This document shows, piece after piece, positions 55,044-64,000 of a DNA stretch of 64,000 bases. How positions within the stretch are numbered: position 1 is the first letter of the stretch; the number at the start of each line of letters is the position of its first letter. The DNA comes from Cordilura impudica (Eukaryota > Arthropoda > Insecta > Diptera > Scathophagidae), in contig OY821519.1 of assembly GCA_963682025.1 (NCBI GenBank), forward strand, positions 159,333,457 through 159,397,456, in the 5' to 3' direction. The notes beneath the pieces are model-generated. The model was not told the origin of the DNA. It worked only from the letters and a program-made list of their open reading frames with translations, and searched no databases. A program made the translations under genes and the position numbers.

Positions 55044-55619
55044 CCCACCAATCTCACATCACACTGCAAGTTCGAAAAACTCAATACACTCACATTTTTT
55101 TTACTAATACACACACATTTTCCGCAGTGGTCACACTAATGGCACCAAATTTTTCGTGCGAGTAGTGGCAGACACTAACGATGATTAATGTTACCCTGTT
55201 ATAAATTTAATGCAAATTTACTGGATTCTGTAAAATTGTAATTAAAGTTTTAACTTGTTAAATCTATTATAATGATTTATTTTTTGAAATGCGCATACAA
55301 AAACGCAAGTCTGTTAATTATAGAGCATAAATATTATTAACTATTATTAAAATAATACTAATAATAATAAATGTAAACATTTTCCCTCAAACATGTGCCT
55401 GTATAATAAACTCGGGTAACTCTACTTAAAATAAAATAAGAGAGAGAAGTATACAAATTTTTTCAAGTTTACGCTTCGACAACATTTTAAAAATGAGATT
55501 GCAGTCAGATGTGTGAGCATAAAATTTAATGGCGATGGATTCGACTGATTCGAACAATTTTTCGTTGATAATACGTACACAACGATTTTACAATTTCAGT
55601 GTGATGTTAGATTGGGGGG
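55044..55619. mobile_element. MITE, copy B of the 18185 family
   Basis: 576 bp, same orientation and about 97% alike with copy A by eye. Differences include a 6-bp duplication near ACTAACGATGATTAATG. Flanked by TTA at 55041-55043 and 55620-55622, a clean 3-bp duplication. Confidence 0.92.
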
Positions 55620-55744
55620 TTAGACACTAGTAATTAATTGTTTCTATAGTACGTACACATGATCATTATTTTTTTATAAAAAGAAATTATAATAGAAACT
55701 GACGAAAAAGAAAAAAAACAATTAACTTTAAATTTAATTGGTAT

Positions 55745-55882
55745 TCGGAATTAATGTTTCAGTATCTGCAATAGTTTTAAAGTGGTAGCCGTACTCAACA
55801 CTGGGTGTAATACTGAGTTTAAGACGCAGGTGGAGGGTATCAAAAAATTCAGCACAGCCGAATTTAACACTCTTACTTGTTT
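55745..55882 (-). repeat. Mini-me/DINE-1-type head, reverse
   Basis: Ends (reading minus) ACAAGTAAGAGTGTTAAATT with hairpin ATTCGGCTGTGCTGAAT and GATACCCTCCACC. Partial copy related to 4146 and 5655. Confidence 0.75.
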
Positions 55883-56556
55883 TACTTTTTATTTTATTTA
55901 AAATCAACAAAACAAACTGTAAAATATATGAAATATTATTATACCCTATACAGAGTTCAGAAAAAAACTCGTACATATATGTAAACAAACATCCCTGCCG
56001 GAGAACGAACTGGTACCTAACTAGTACTAAACTAGTTCAGAAATCACCAGTACTAGTTCTCGACTGTAAACTTTTCTATACCATCTTAATGCTCAAATTA
56101 GCATTGAGTGTGCTTGGAAAATTACTAGTACCATTGGTTCTACACGTGTACTAGTACACATGGACCCAATTGGGTGCTTTAGAACCAGTTTGTTACTAGT
56201 TCTTTTGTGCTTTTAAAATCACTAGTACCATTGGTTCTAGACGTTTACTAGTACACTTGGATCCAATTGGGCGTTTTAGCACCAGTTTGTTACTAGTTCT
56301 TTTGTATAGAAAAATTTCCCATAATAGGTCGATTTACTCCCTTGATGCTATAGTGAAAAGTACTAGTAAATCAAATTAGTTTTTCTGTATTGTTTTATTT
56401 ATTAAAATACTTAAATACAAAAAAGAAATAACTTAAAACTTAAAAATTAAATAAAATGCCCATTTTTTCAAGGCTGGCTAGACCTTAAGATAAAAAAAAC
56501 AAACTATAAATAATATCGCCAGTCCCAAAAATATCGCCAGTGTCCCAAAATTGAAT

Positions 56557-57087
56557 TTAGGTATCGTCCAACATTCCCTTTTAACAACGATTTCATTCGT
56601 CGTATCTGCGAAAAAGCAAACATTAATATATATATTTTTTTAATTTAATAGATGTACTAACATAAGGATCTGCCTGTGACTGCATTAAAACATTCAGCTC
56701 ACTTAACTTTTCTTTTGTTGTTATAGGAAAGATTTCCATGATGTCATCCAGAATTTGATTTTGCGAAACTATTTTTGAAAGCAGCACTTTGTGTTCCGCT
56801 AATATTTCGATCATGCTGTTGCTTTGCCGGTCAATGGTATCTAATAAAAGACATATATTTATAAAGCTATAGAAGAAAACTTATATTTATAAAATAACCT
56901 TGTAGACTTTGAACTTTTGCTGAGAGCTCTTCACAATGAACGCACTTTTTGTTATCTAAAAATAAAAAGGTATACCATAAGACCGGTTATTACAACATTT
57001 CAATCAATTTAAGACAATTTAAAACCTACCTTTTGGATAATATTTCAATGTCGCTTTTGAAGGCTGTGGGTCGAGGTCCTTTGGCAT
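56557..57087 (-). CDS. Short spliced second product of the CACTA-like element
   Basis: Exons inferred on the minus strand: 57030-57087 (from ATG), 56899-56955, 56662-56840 and 56557-56607. All three junctions have GT..AG (introns of 74, 58 and 54 bp) and keep phase, giving 114 residues. The sequence begins MPKDLDPQPSKATLKYYPK, then a CVHCEELSAKVQSLQ segment with two Cys. A coiled-coil-like region (MIEILAEHKVLLSKIVSQNQ) and a basic C-terminus (IRRMKSLLKKGMLDDT) follow. The upstream frame could also be joined to the transposase by a 35-bp intron (57103-57137), but that is shorter than fly introns allow. It may be the DNA-binding partner known for CACTA elements; inference. Confidence 0.6.
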
Positions 57088-58976
57088 GTCTGCGGTAAGC
57101 AACTGTGCAAAAGAGGAAGAAGTATAAAATTATTTACAGATGGCAGACAAATAAATTTGTATTGAATATCTTTAAGTGAAAATCTTTCGATTCCACCTAA
57201 TGTTAAATCTGTCTGATATATCCCGAGCTGAACAGAGTCTATGGGCTCTTGAAAAAAACTTTCAGTATTTAAAATAGGTCTTCCTTCAACCAAATGTTCA
57301 TATCCTCTTATAAATTTCTCAATTTTTATTGGGATGTGTGTGCGTACCGAACAAAAATTATTAGGGCTTTTTGTTGAAAAATAGCAGTCATTAATAAATA
57401 CCCCAGCTATTTCGTTTCCAATGTAAGCAAAGTCACTTTTTTCGGTTTTTGTGAGTATTTCATATTTTTCCTTATTTACAATTTGTTGAAGAATCCCGGT
57501 TGGTTTTCGTACATGTTTCTTCAAAATCTGTAATTTATTTTCGAAATCGTAAGCGGAAAATGAGTAAAGGGGTCCATACTTTTCTGCGCAGGATGTTATG
57601 TGTAGAAGATTATGCACATTGAATGAAACGCTATTTTCACCAAAAACAATTGGAAAATTTTCCACAAATAGCTCTAGCAGCTCGTTTGCTTGACTTATAT
57701 TGGAAGCTATTTGGCGAGGATTACAAAGTAATCTATATGCACAATGGAGAATCAAAAAAGTATAGTAAATGTCTTCGTGTACATTTTCATATAGTGCAAT
57801 TATGCCAGTGTAAGCTAAAAATTGATGGAACTCAGTTGCCTTCCAGTTGTGTATGTCATCCAAAGTTCTTGGTTTTCGCGGAAATTCTTTTGGAATCCAT
57901 TTGCGCATGTTAATTAACGCTGAGGATATATGAGTTATGTTTGCTTTTGGAGTTTTTTGTAACGTTTTATTAATTATCCGAAGAAGAATTTTTTTTGTAA
58001 CACCTAAATCAATTAAGTGCATGCTGTCTAAAGGTGTTTGTGTAATCATTTTTAAGCCAATTTTTTCAAGCGGAGTTTGTTTCCGCAAAAATGATTGGTT
58101 GTGATGCTCGGGATATTTTCTTACTGAAAAATCTTCATCCGAAATTGGATTTCCGCGAACTGTGCTGTATGTTAGTATGTTATTTATTTTTTTTGCTACC
58201 TGAGTGCATTTCGTGCACCCGTGTGAGGAGGTATGTCCAGGAATGCAGCAAACAAAAGATTTTGCTGGTGTATCACAGCACAAGTTTCGAAATTCAAGGT
58301 CAATAGTTTTACTTAAAATATGCAGTTTACCATTTAACAAATTTACTTCCATAATAAATTCTTTTAAATAGTCCTCAACGCAAAGTGGTTTACCAGGCCC
58401 CACATAAATACCTACTGGCATCGGTAATATTTTTTCTTTAACATTTACTACTTTAATCAGAATAGGCCAGAGCTGCATTCTGGAACTCTTGAATAGTGGA
58501 ATGCCATCAACATTTATTTCTAGTTCGACTTTTGGATAGTTTTGTAAAGTATTTTCCACTCTGTTAAGCTGATTTTCGATGCCTATATAGTGGAAAATGC
58601 CTGGGGGAACACTTCTAACTTCAATTTTCTTTTTCTCTCCTAAAAGCCCTTCTACTGACAGCGGAACATCCATGCCTTCTTCTGACAAAATTGCAAACAA
58701 TTCTTCAGCGCAGCTTCTCGTAGGTTTAGTTTTAATTATCCACTTTTTTAACTTTTGCTTTAAAGTAAGCTTTGGTAGTTCTGGAATATTTCGCAATTTA
58801 TCTTCTTGATTGCTTTCTTCTTGTAAGCACGGTTGAGGGCCAATATTATTAACAAAATCTAATTCTTCACATTCTTTAATATTTTCTTCCGAATTTTCGC
58901 GTTGCAATACTCTATTTTTATATAAACTTATTTGATTTTTTAATTTTCTTTTAAAATATCTTTTAGAAGCACTCAT
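57045..58976 (-). CDS. EnSpm/CACTA-like transposase (TNP2-type)
   Basis: 643 codons, no internal stop. A basic N-terminus with Lys/Arg (KRYFKRKLKNQ) is followed by LPKLTLKQKLKKWI. The core has ELEINVDGIPLFKSSRMQLW with the first conserved Asp (~152), CCDTPAKSFVCCIPGHTSSH and CTKCTQ (Cys/His cluster, ~233-262). PLDSMHLIDLGVTKKILLRI carries the D.MH..LGV.+ signature (~318). KATEFHQFLAYTG and NVHNLLHITSCAEKYGPL..FSAYDFENKLQ (~455-485) follow. The order D-G-x-P, DxPA, C..C, DxMH..G, E..fL, N.H.l.H..G.l.s.f.fE is that of TNP2-like transposases. A preserved frame suggests recent activity. Flanking ACTAGT-rich subterminal clusters support the assignment. Confidence 0.8.
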   Translation of the reverse strand: MSASKRYFKRKLKNQISLYKNRVLQRENSEENIKECEELDFVNNIGPQPCLQEESNQEDKLRNIPELPKLTLKQKLKKWIIKTKPTRSCAEELFAILSEEGMDVPLSVEGLLGEKKKIEVRSVPPGIFHYIGIENQLNRVENTLQNYPKVELEINVDGIPLFKSSRMQLWPILIKVVNVKEKILPMPVGIYVGPGKPLCVEDYLKEFIMEVNLLNGKLHILSKTIDLEFRNLCCDTPAKSFVCCIPGHTSSHGCTKCTQVAKKINNILTYSTVRGNPISDEDFSVRKYPEHHNQSFLRKQTPLEKIGLKMITQTPLDSMHLIDLGVTKKILLRIINKTLQKTPKANITHISSALINMRKWIPKEFPRKPRTLDDIHNWKATEFHQFLAYTGIIALYENVHEDIYYTFLILHCAYRLLCNPRQIASNISQANELLELFVENFPIVFGENSVSFNVHNLLHITSCAEKYGPLYSFSAYDFENKLQILKKHVRKPTGILQQIVNKEKYEILTKTEKSDFAYIGNEIAGVFINDCYFSTKSPNNFCSVRTHIPIKIEKFIRGYEHLVEGRPILNTESFFQEPIDSVQLGIYQTDLTLGGIERFSLKDIQYKFICLPSVNNFILLPLLHSCLPQTCQRTSTHSLQKRH

Positions 58977-59450
58977 TTTAAAAATTACCTTTTAATAACT
59001 TTTGTAAAATAAACTGTTTTACACACGAGCGACTCAAATAACACAGCACACTTAAATGAAAGGGGAAAAACATGTTTTGCAATAATAAAATGTTTTTTCT
59101 TTATGCATGCTTGCCACATTATTAAGCCTGTTATCGTGCTCTTGTGTGTACGGCAGCACTTAAAAAAATAAAGAAATGCAAATGAAAATTAGCATTTCGC
59201 ATTTAAACATATTTTTTAATAATATAGATGGCATAAATCAACGATTTGAAATCAAATTTAAGAAGCATTATCAAAATACAAATATGCCAATTTTTTTTTT
59301 GTTACTCAAAAATATTTATAGAATATTCTATCAATCTACAAGTGGTGCCCTAGTACTACATCAAGCACTAGTATTTTTATATAAAAACTCTAACCCCGTT
59401 TGCACTACTGTCTTTTGTTCTAGTAATTGTACTAGTAGCTTTTAGACAAT

Positions 59451-59693
59451 TGACGCATATTCTCCTGAAGGGATAACTTAGACCAACACACACATATTTT
59501 TATTTTCATATCAATTATGTTTGTTTTTAAATTTTCTTCGGTGCCCAACACAATCATGGCTGTGTTCGTTTCAATATTTCGTTATTTACACGAACATTTT
59601 TGTATCACGTACTTTTTGTTTCAATCACACATAAACCACACATTTTTGAGTGTTGCTTTATTTGAAGTTCATGTTATGGTAGGTGTACTGAAA
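59451..59693. other. No gene seen
   Basis: AT-rich filler; the 104-codon plus-strand ORF from 59517 runs into a tandem duplication and is probably chance. Confidence 0.45.
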
Positions 59694-59694
59694 A

Positions 59695-59828
59695 AAAAAA
59701 ACAGAACATGTACAATAAACAGGTTCGAGTTCAGTTATATTTTAAGTCGTGTTGTGGCTCGTGTAATAAGAAAAAACAGAACATGTACAATAAACAGGTT
59801 CGAGTTCAGTTATATTTTAAGTCGTGTT
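59695..59828 (+). repeat. 58-bp direct duplication, 76-bp period
   Basis: ACAGAACATGTACAATAAAC..TTTAAGTCGTGTT occurs identically at 59695-59752 and 59771-59828. Confidence 0.92.
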
Positions 59829-59837
59829 TAAAATAAA

Positions 59838-60202
59838 ATAAACCCTATAGGACGATTCTAAGTCATAGCCCCCATATGAAGCAGTTTCCCGATCTTCACT
59901 TAAATCTATTAAAAAACAAAAATATTGAGGATTTTTCTCAAATTTAGTTTGTATAAGTTTTTGCAAAACAAAGTGATCTTACCAAATATGGTCAGGATCG
60001 GTCCATTTTTCGATCTCATATAAATATAGCATCCGATATGAACTTTTTTTATATCCGAAGGCAAAAAAAATTAATAACAATGTCGCTCGAATTTGGTTTA
60101 CGCTTATTTTCTAAATCTAATTAGTTGGACCTGAGTCTCAAAACGCATGGTATAGGGTATCGTATAGTCGGCCTAGACCGATCATAATTTACTACCTCGT
60201 TT
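59838..60202 (-). repeat. Mini-me-type repeat (subfamily 2), reverse, tail missing
   Basis: Diverged reverse copy of the 5' half of 26300-27075, from CTATAGGACGATTCTAAGTC to ATACGATACCCTATACC and the (reversed) GTCGGCCTAGACCGAT hairpin. Confidence 0.85.
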
Positions 60203-60263
60203 TTGAATAAATAGTACGCTCTTTACAAAGGCATTTTTATTTTTTCAGTATATTATTTGGTTC

Positions 60264-60350
60264 AGAAGTTACGCTTATTTTCTAAATCTAATTAGTTGGA
60301 CCTAAGGAGTCACAAAACGCATGGTATAGGGTATCGTATAGGTATCGTAT
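60264..60350 (-). repeat. Partial re-duplication of the preceding repeat
   Basis: About 80 bp (TTACGCTTATTTTCTAAATC..GGTATAGGGTATCGTATAG) repeats 60098-60172 almost exactly. Confidence 0.88.
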
Positions 60351-61210
60351 ATTACTGTACGATGAATTTGAATTTTTGCCCTGCATCAAATAAGCTGATG
60401 CCCACTGTATACATATGTATGTATGTATGTGTGTATATGCAAGTAATAAGAAAAGATAGACAATGCTACATGTTGCTTCTTTATGATTTTAAAAGGGAGT
60501 GGTTCATATGTTAGCAATTCCAGATGGAATACTTAATTGAAAAGGGTGGGATTCATTGAAACAAGTCAGTTTACTGCTTTTTATTTCCAGATTATGTACA
60601 TACAAAAGAGAGTATATTCAAACAGAGTGGGAAGGTAGTTTTCTAGTAAATGTAATTTCAATAAGGATTCTTCTGTGTTACTCATTTCTAAAATTAGTTA
60701 AGTGTTATTTTATTTTATGTACAAATTCGAATGAAAATGATATAAAAATTTCTTTTGTGCAGACAATTATATATATTAATGCTAAAAAAATGTATGTAAA
60801 CTTTCCTTCTTCTCTCTACTACGCAACTATCTCTTTGACTCATGGAACTACTCAATCTTCCATGAGTAAAAGTATATATTATATTCAAAACGCACACACA
60901 CACACACTCATTCATCCACACCCTATCTCTTATTCAAGCTCTTGGTCATTGCTGCCAGATTGACGATATTTTATTTTTAAAAAATCGCGATTTTTCCTCC
61001 TAATATAACGATTTATATTGCAACTTTCGATTATTTAACCAGTATTGAAAAATTAATTGAACCAGTTAAAGTTTCCAGAACTTTTCAGAGTTGTACGAGG
61101 ACATTATATTCCAAACAACAGACAACAGTATGTGAAAACTATAATTTAATATCAAAATATTCTTTAAACAAAAGAAAGAAATAGGCATATGTGCCAACAG
61201 TTCCTAGTTT
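60351..61210. other. No gene seen; microsatellites
   Basis: (TATG)n near 60412 and (CA)n near 60893. At 60382 the string GCATCAAATAAGCTGAT also occurs near 22938-22958 (reverse) and 52068. The 135-codon ORF at 60556 spans the (CA)n and is not convincing. Confidence 0.5.
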
Positions 61211-61217
61211 AATTTAA

Positions 61218-61842
61218 GGTATGACCTCTCTTAAAAAAAAAATTTTTCAAATTTTTCAAATTTTTTTTTTATAAATGTCTTCTAAAATCCTTCAGAAATA
61301 ATTCCCTAAAAGGATTTTTTGAAATTCTAATTATTTTTGGAGTTACAGAGCTATATATTTATACATATGTATATTTGTACGACAATACAGAAAATTCTTG
61401 TTATAAAACTTTAAAATGCGTTTTTCTCGAAATCCCTTTTTTCAAACTGGGGTGTCGTTTTTCTTGAGAACCAGATGTCGTATCGAAATTCGGCGAACAG
61501 CGTTTTGTACGTAATCACGTCAGGCTAATTTAACTACCGGAGGAGGGGTGGGGCAAAAACCCCCCAAAAAAACAGCTCATTTTTGAATTTTTTTTTAAAC
61601 ACGTCATTTTGTCAATTTTTGAAATTTTGGAAATAGCCCTTTCCCTTCTCATTTTTACGTACCACTTTCATCACTCTCGGAGGGGAGGATAAAAAAATAT
61701 AAACATAAACAAGTACGGAAAAAGTTAGAAAATTACGTCTACTATTACGTAAAAAAACTCAAAGTTGATAAATTGAAAAACGACTGAGCTACAGCACTTT
61801 TAAAAAACGTTATTTGTGTGGGATTGAAAGGTAGGACATACC
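61218..61842. mobile_element. 625-bp MITE flanked by TTAA
   Basis: Ends GGTATGACCT.. and (reversed right) GGTATGTCCTACC, flanked by TTAA at 61214-61217 and 61843-61846. Interior has A/T runs and two TTTTTCTCGAAATCCC/TTTTTCTTGAGAACC-like blocks. No coding capacity. Confidence 0.7.
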
Positions 61843-61927
61843 TTAAACAAAATTAAATATTATTGCTACATTTATAAAATAATAAATTTGTATTTAAGAA
61901 ATATTTGGTTTTGATGTCATAGACTTT

Positions 61928-62660
61928 TGATACTCTATAACCACTATGTAGTGAGGGTAATAATGACTTTGTGCTGATGTTTGTAACTACCAAAAATATT
62001 TGACCTAGACCCTTCTTTTATTATAACGATCGACTCAGAATCACTTTCTAAATCCATTTAGCGATGTCCGTCCGTCGCTCTGACCGCCTGGCGGTCCGTC
62101 TGTATGCAACCTTGTAATCAAAATACAGGTCGCAAATATGAATATATTTTGATAAAATTTGATATAAAAAATTCTATCAGACCTAGTTGCAATACAAATG
62201 ACCCCTATGCCATAAGATCCAAATTATCATACAGATCTCGGACAAATTGGGTTTGTGTGTGTTTATGACCTACATTAGTCAGTAGCCCAAAAAAAAAAAC
62301 CTATAGGACAATTCTTAGTCATAGCCCCCATATAAAGCTGCATCCCGTTATTCACTTAAACCTATCAAAAACAAAAAATTTTGCACAGATTTTTCTCAAA
62401 ATTGGTTTGTATATGTTTTTGCAAAAAAAAATAAGTGACTTTATCAAATATGGTTAAGATAGGTCCATTTTGTTACGTAGTCCCCATATAAATTTAGAAT
62501 CCGATATTAACTTTCTCAATTTTTCTTCAGCAATAAAATTAATAAAAATTTCACTCAGATTTGGTTTAAGTTTATGTTCTAAACCCAATTACTTGGACAT
62601 ATACCAATTCTCTAACCGCATGGTAAAGGGTTTCGCATATCGCATAGTGTGTATGTACAT
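61928..62660 (-). repeat. Mini-me-type repeat (subfamily 2), reverse, nearly full length
   Basis: Runs in reverse from the tail hairpin (ACCACTATGTAGTGAGGGTA) through GATTTAGCGATGTCC-type block and GTCCGTCCGTC tract to the head side (CCGCATGGTAAAGGGTTTCG). Collinear with 26300-27075. Confidence 0.85.
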
Positions 62661-62694
62661 ACATACATATATATTCTACCTTATTTTTAGTGTC

Positions 62695-62718
62695 CGACCG
62701 AACGTTCGGGGTCGGTGT
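62695..62718. repeat. Short perfect palindrome
   Basis: CCGACCGAACGTTCGG followed by GGTCGG: an almost perfect hairpin of about 22 bp in AT-rich DNA. It may be a trace of a mini-me head hairpin. Confidence 0.5.
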
Positions 62719-63144
62719 GTGACAGAAAGTAACGTTGGCATGTAGCCAAATTTTCGCCGAACTTTACCAAACAACATAGTTTCTATAAAATTTACAGTAA
62801 ACATATAAAACCATGTTTGTATCGATAACATATGTTTCTGAGGGAAAATATTTTTTGTTAAAAGTACAAAATATTTTTCTTTTTATTCAACTACAGTGGT
62901 ACATCTAAAATTTGTGAACATAATATTTCAGATTTATGAATTCGATATTTACTTTTCTTTTTCCTAAATAAATTTATCACAAAAACAAAAATTCTTTACA
63001 TTTAAATAACAAAAGTTCGGTCTAATCTAATGCTATTTTTATACGGGGACTATAAAATATTTTTCTCAAAAACATATTTTTCTCAAAGCTACGAATTAAT
63101 GGTCGATCACATAGGGGTCTCTATGCTATAGCCGACTGAAGCTC

Positions 63145-63205
63145 ATACAAAATTTTATCAAAACATATTCATATCTGCAATCTATAGTTTGATAAAAAAT
63201 TTACA
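63145..63205 (+). repeat. Small fragment of mini-me-type subfamily 2
   Basis: AAAATTTTATCAAAACATAT..ATAGTTTGAT resembles the segment just before the (GACGGACA) tract of 26300-27075. Confidence 0.5.
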
Positions 63206-63224
63206 TCATAGCTGGCCATAACGG

Positions 63225-63410
63225 CACCATGGAGCCGAGCTTTAATCGGCTTATATGTATACAGCCGAACGAAAACAAAAATACTCACCAAAGAGTAAAA
63301 GTAAACAACAATTTCATTTAGTTTTATGAAAGCTTTTGAACTAAGCAGGTCTATGTCGCATTGCCTCTTGAAATTTGTACATTGTTTTTTTTTTTTAATA
63401 GGTACACAGA
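63225..63410 (-). repeat. Dispersed repeat, inverted copy of 8690-8850
   Basis: From GGCTTATATGTATACAGCCG through ACTCACCAAAGAGTAAAAGT to AATAGGTAC; reverse complement of the 8.7-kb copy, about 80% alike. Confidence 0.65.
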
Positions 63411-63935
63411 GAATATTTACAGCAACGCACAATTTTTTTGTTTTATTGAAGCTTATATTTTACAAAAAAAAATTAGAATAAAAAATAAAGATCTCATGTG
63501 GGATGAAGAATGGGAAAGTATTATCTTTTGTTTAAACGCACTAAATGAAGCGAAGTGTTTGGTGTGTAAGCAAGTATTAAAAATAGTAAAGGCATATTTG
63601 TTTTTGTTTTTTAGAGAAATTAATTACTTATTTGATTTAATAATTTCAAAATTATGGATAAAGAACATTACATTTTCTTTACATTTAGTTTAAAATTTTC
63701 CAAATGTAAGATTTAAAATTTTAAAACAACAAAATATATTTAAAATTTTCCCATATCATCGTGACCTTAACTATTTTTCCTTTTAGTCATTCATATTAAC
63801 ATTCACACAAAACCTACACAAACCAATTTAATATCGGCATTGTGCTACGTCTATGGGTTTCGATCAGTGTTATACAACTAACATAAACACTACTACTAAC
63901 TCATTTCTCTCGATGGCCAGCACCGATTTACATGA
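63411..63935. other. No gene seen
   Basis: AT-rich. The 110-codon plus-strand ORF beginning at 63361 overlaps a dispersed repeat and a T run and shows no recognisable domain. Confidence 0.45.
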
Positions 63936-63939
63936 AAAC

Positions 63940-64000
63940 ACAGACAGATAGACAGACATTGAGACGGAGGGACATCGTTAAATCGACTCAGAAAATGATT
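63940..64000 (+). repeat. Mini-me-type (GTCY)n block, cut by window end
   Basis: ACAGACAGATAGACAGACAT then GGGACATCGTTAAATCGACT, the conserved block of subfamily 2 at its forward orientation. Confidence 0.8.

Larger units (their letters stand above)
55990..59450 (-). mobile_element. EnSpm/CACTA-like transposon (ends approximate)
   Basis: The transposase and a small second gene (both minus) lie between clusters of ACTAGT-containing subterminal motifs. There are more than ten copies of CTAGTAC/GTACTAG/ACTAGTTC in 56010-56365 and at least four in 59345-59445. Such subterminal repeats are characteristic of CACTA elements. The left cluster includes a ~95-bp direct duplication (ACTAGTACCATTGGTTCTA at about 56128 and 56223). 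The exact terminal repeats and 3-bp duplication were not resolved. Confidence 0.65.

Noticed and set aside
57623..58809. Plus-strand ORFs inside the CACTA transposase (57623-57913, 58091-58306, 58597-58809)
   Set aside because: Antisense shadows of the 643-codon transposase.
60556..60963. 135-codon plus-strand ORF
   Set aside because: Spans a (CA)n microsatellite, has no recognisable domain and lacks coding character.

Overview
The window is AT-rich eukaryotic DNA with almost no host coding sequence, packed with nested and decayed transposable elements. Dispersed repeats carrying (GTCY)n and (TA)n proto-microsatellites (mini-me/DINE-1 type), mariner, Tc1, piggyBac, hAT and I-type LINE relics point to a higher fly (Diptera, Brachycera; a calyptrate is my guess). 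The only host-like coding trace is a decayed PDZ-type fragment at 2.2-2.6 kb. No tRNA, rRNA, CRISPR or bacterial feature was seen.

0-11.3 kb: simple and tandem repeats, then a composite block between two halves of a short hairpin MITE (4071 and 11329). It holds a perfect 301-bp foldback, hAT relics, two MITEs and mini-me pieces. 11.7-18.8 kb: a piggyBac element with TTAA ends and a frameshifted transposase, a second piggyBac relic on the other strand, a mariner element with TA duplications, and a 567-bp MITE. 20.3-22.9 kb: a decayed DNA transposon with 29-bp inverted repeats and a DDE-like protein that I cannot place firmly.

23.9-45.4 kb: an I-like LINE (gag, endonuclease, RT, RNase H) interrupted by a mini-me repeat and, inside its RNase H domain, by a complete Polinton/Maverick (28482-45145, 16,664 bp). 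The Polinton has a 6-bp target duplication (TACAGT) and ~830-bp terminal inverted repeats. It carries protein-primed DNA polymerase, adenovirus-type protease, packaging ATPase, major and minor capsid proteins, a phospholipase A2-type protein, retroviral-like integrase with chromodomain, and several lineage-specific small proteins. Several genes carry one frameshift or stop each (polymerase, protease, major capsid, two small genes); others are open. It looks like a fairly young, recently disabled virus-like element. Its genes fall into divergent blocks around a central inverted-repeat promoter region (35.3-35.56 kb).

45.4-52 kb: a second, 5'-truncated LINE (CCHC gag, endonuclease, RT), a Tc1-like relic and a small MITE. 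52.1-54.7 kb: a 2.2-kb giant inverted repeat with mini-me ends and a core of a short A/T-rich satellite. 55-59.5 kb: a second copy of the 567-bp MITE, then an EnSpm/CACTA-like transposon with a 643-codon transposase and a short spliced second gene. 59.5-64 kb: mini-me-type copies, a TTAA-flanked MITE and gene-free AT-rich DNA.
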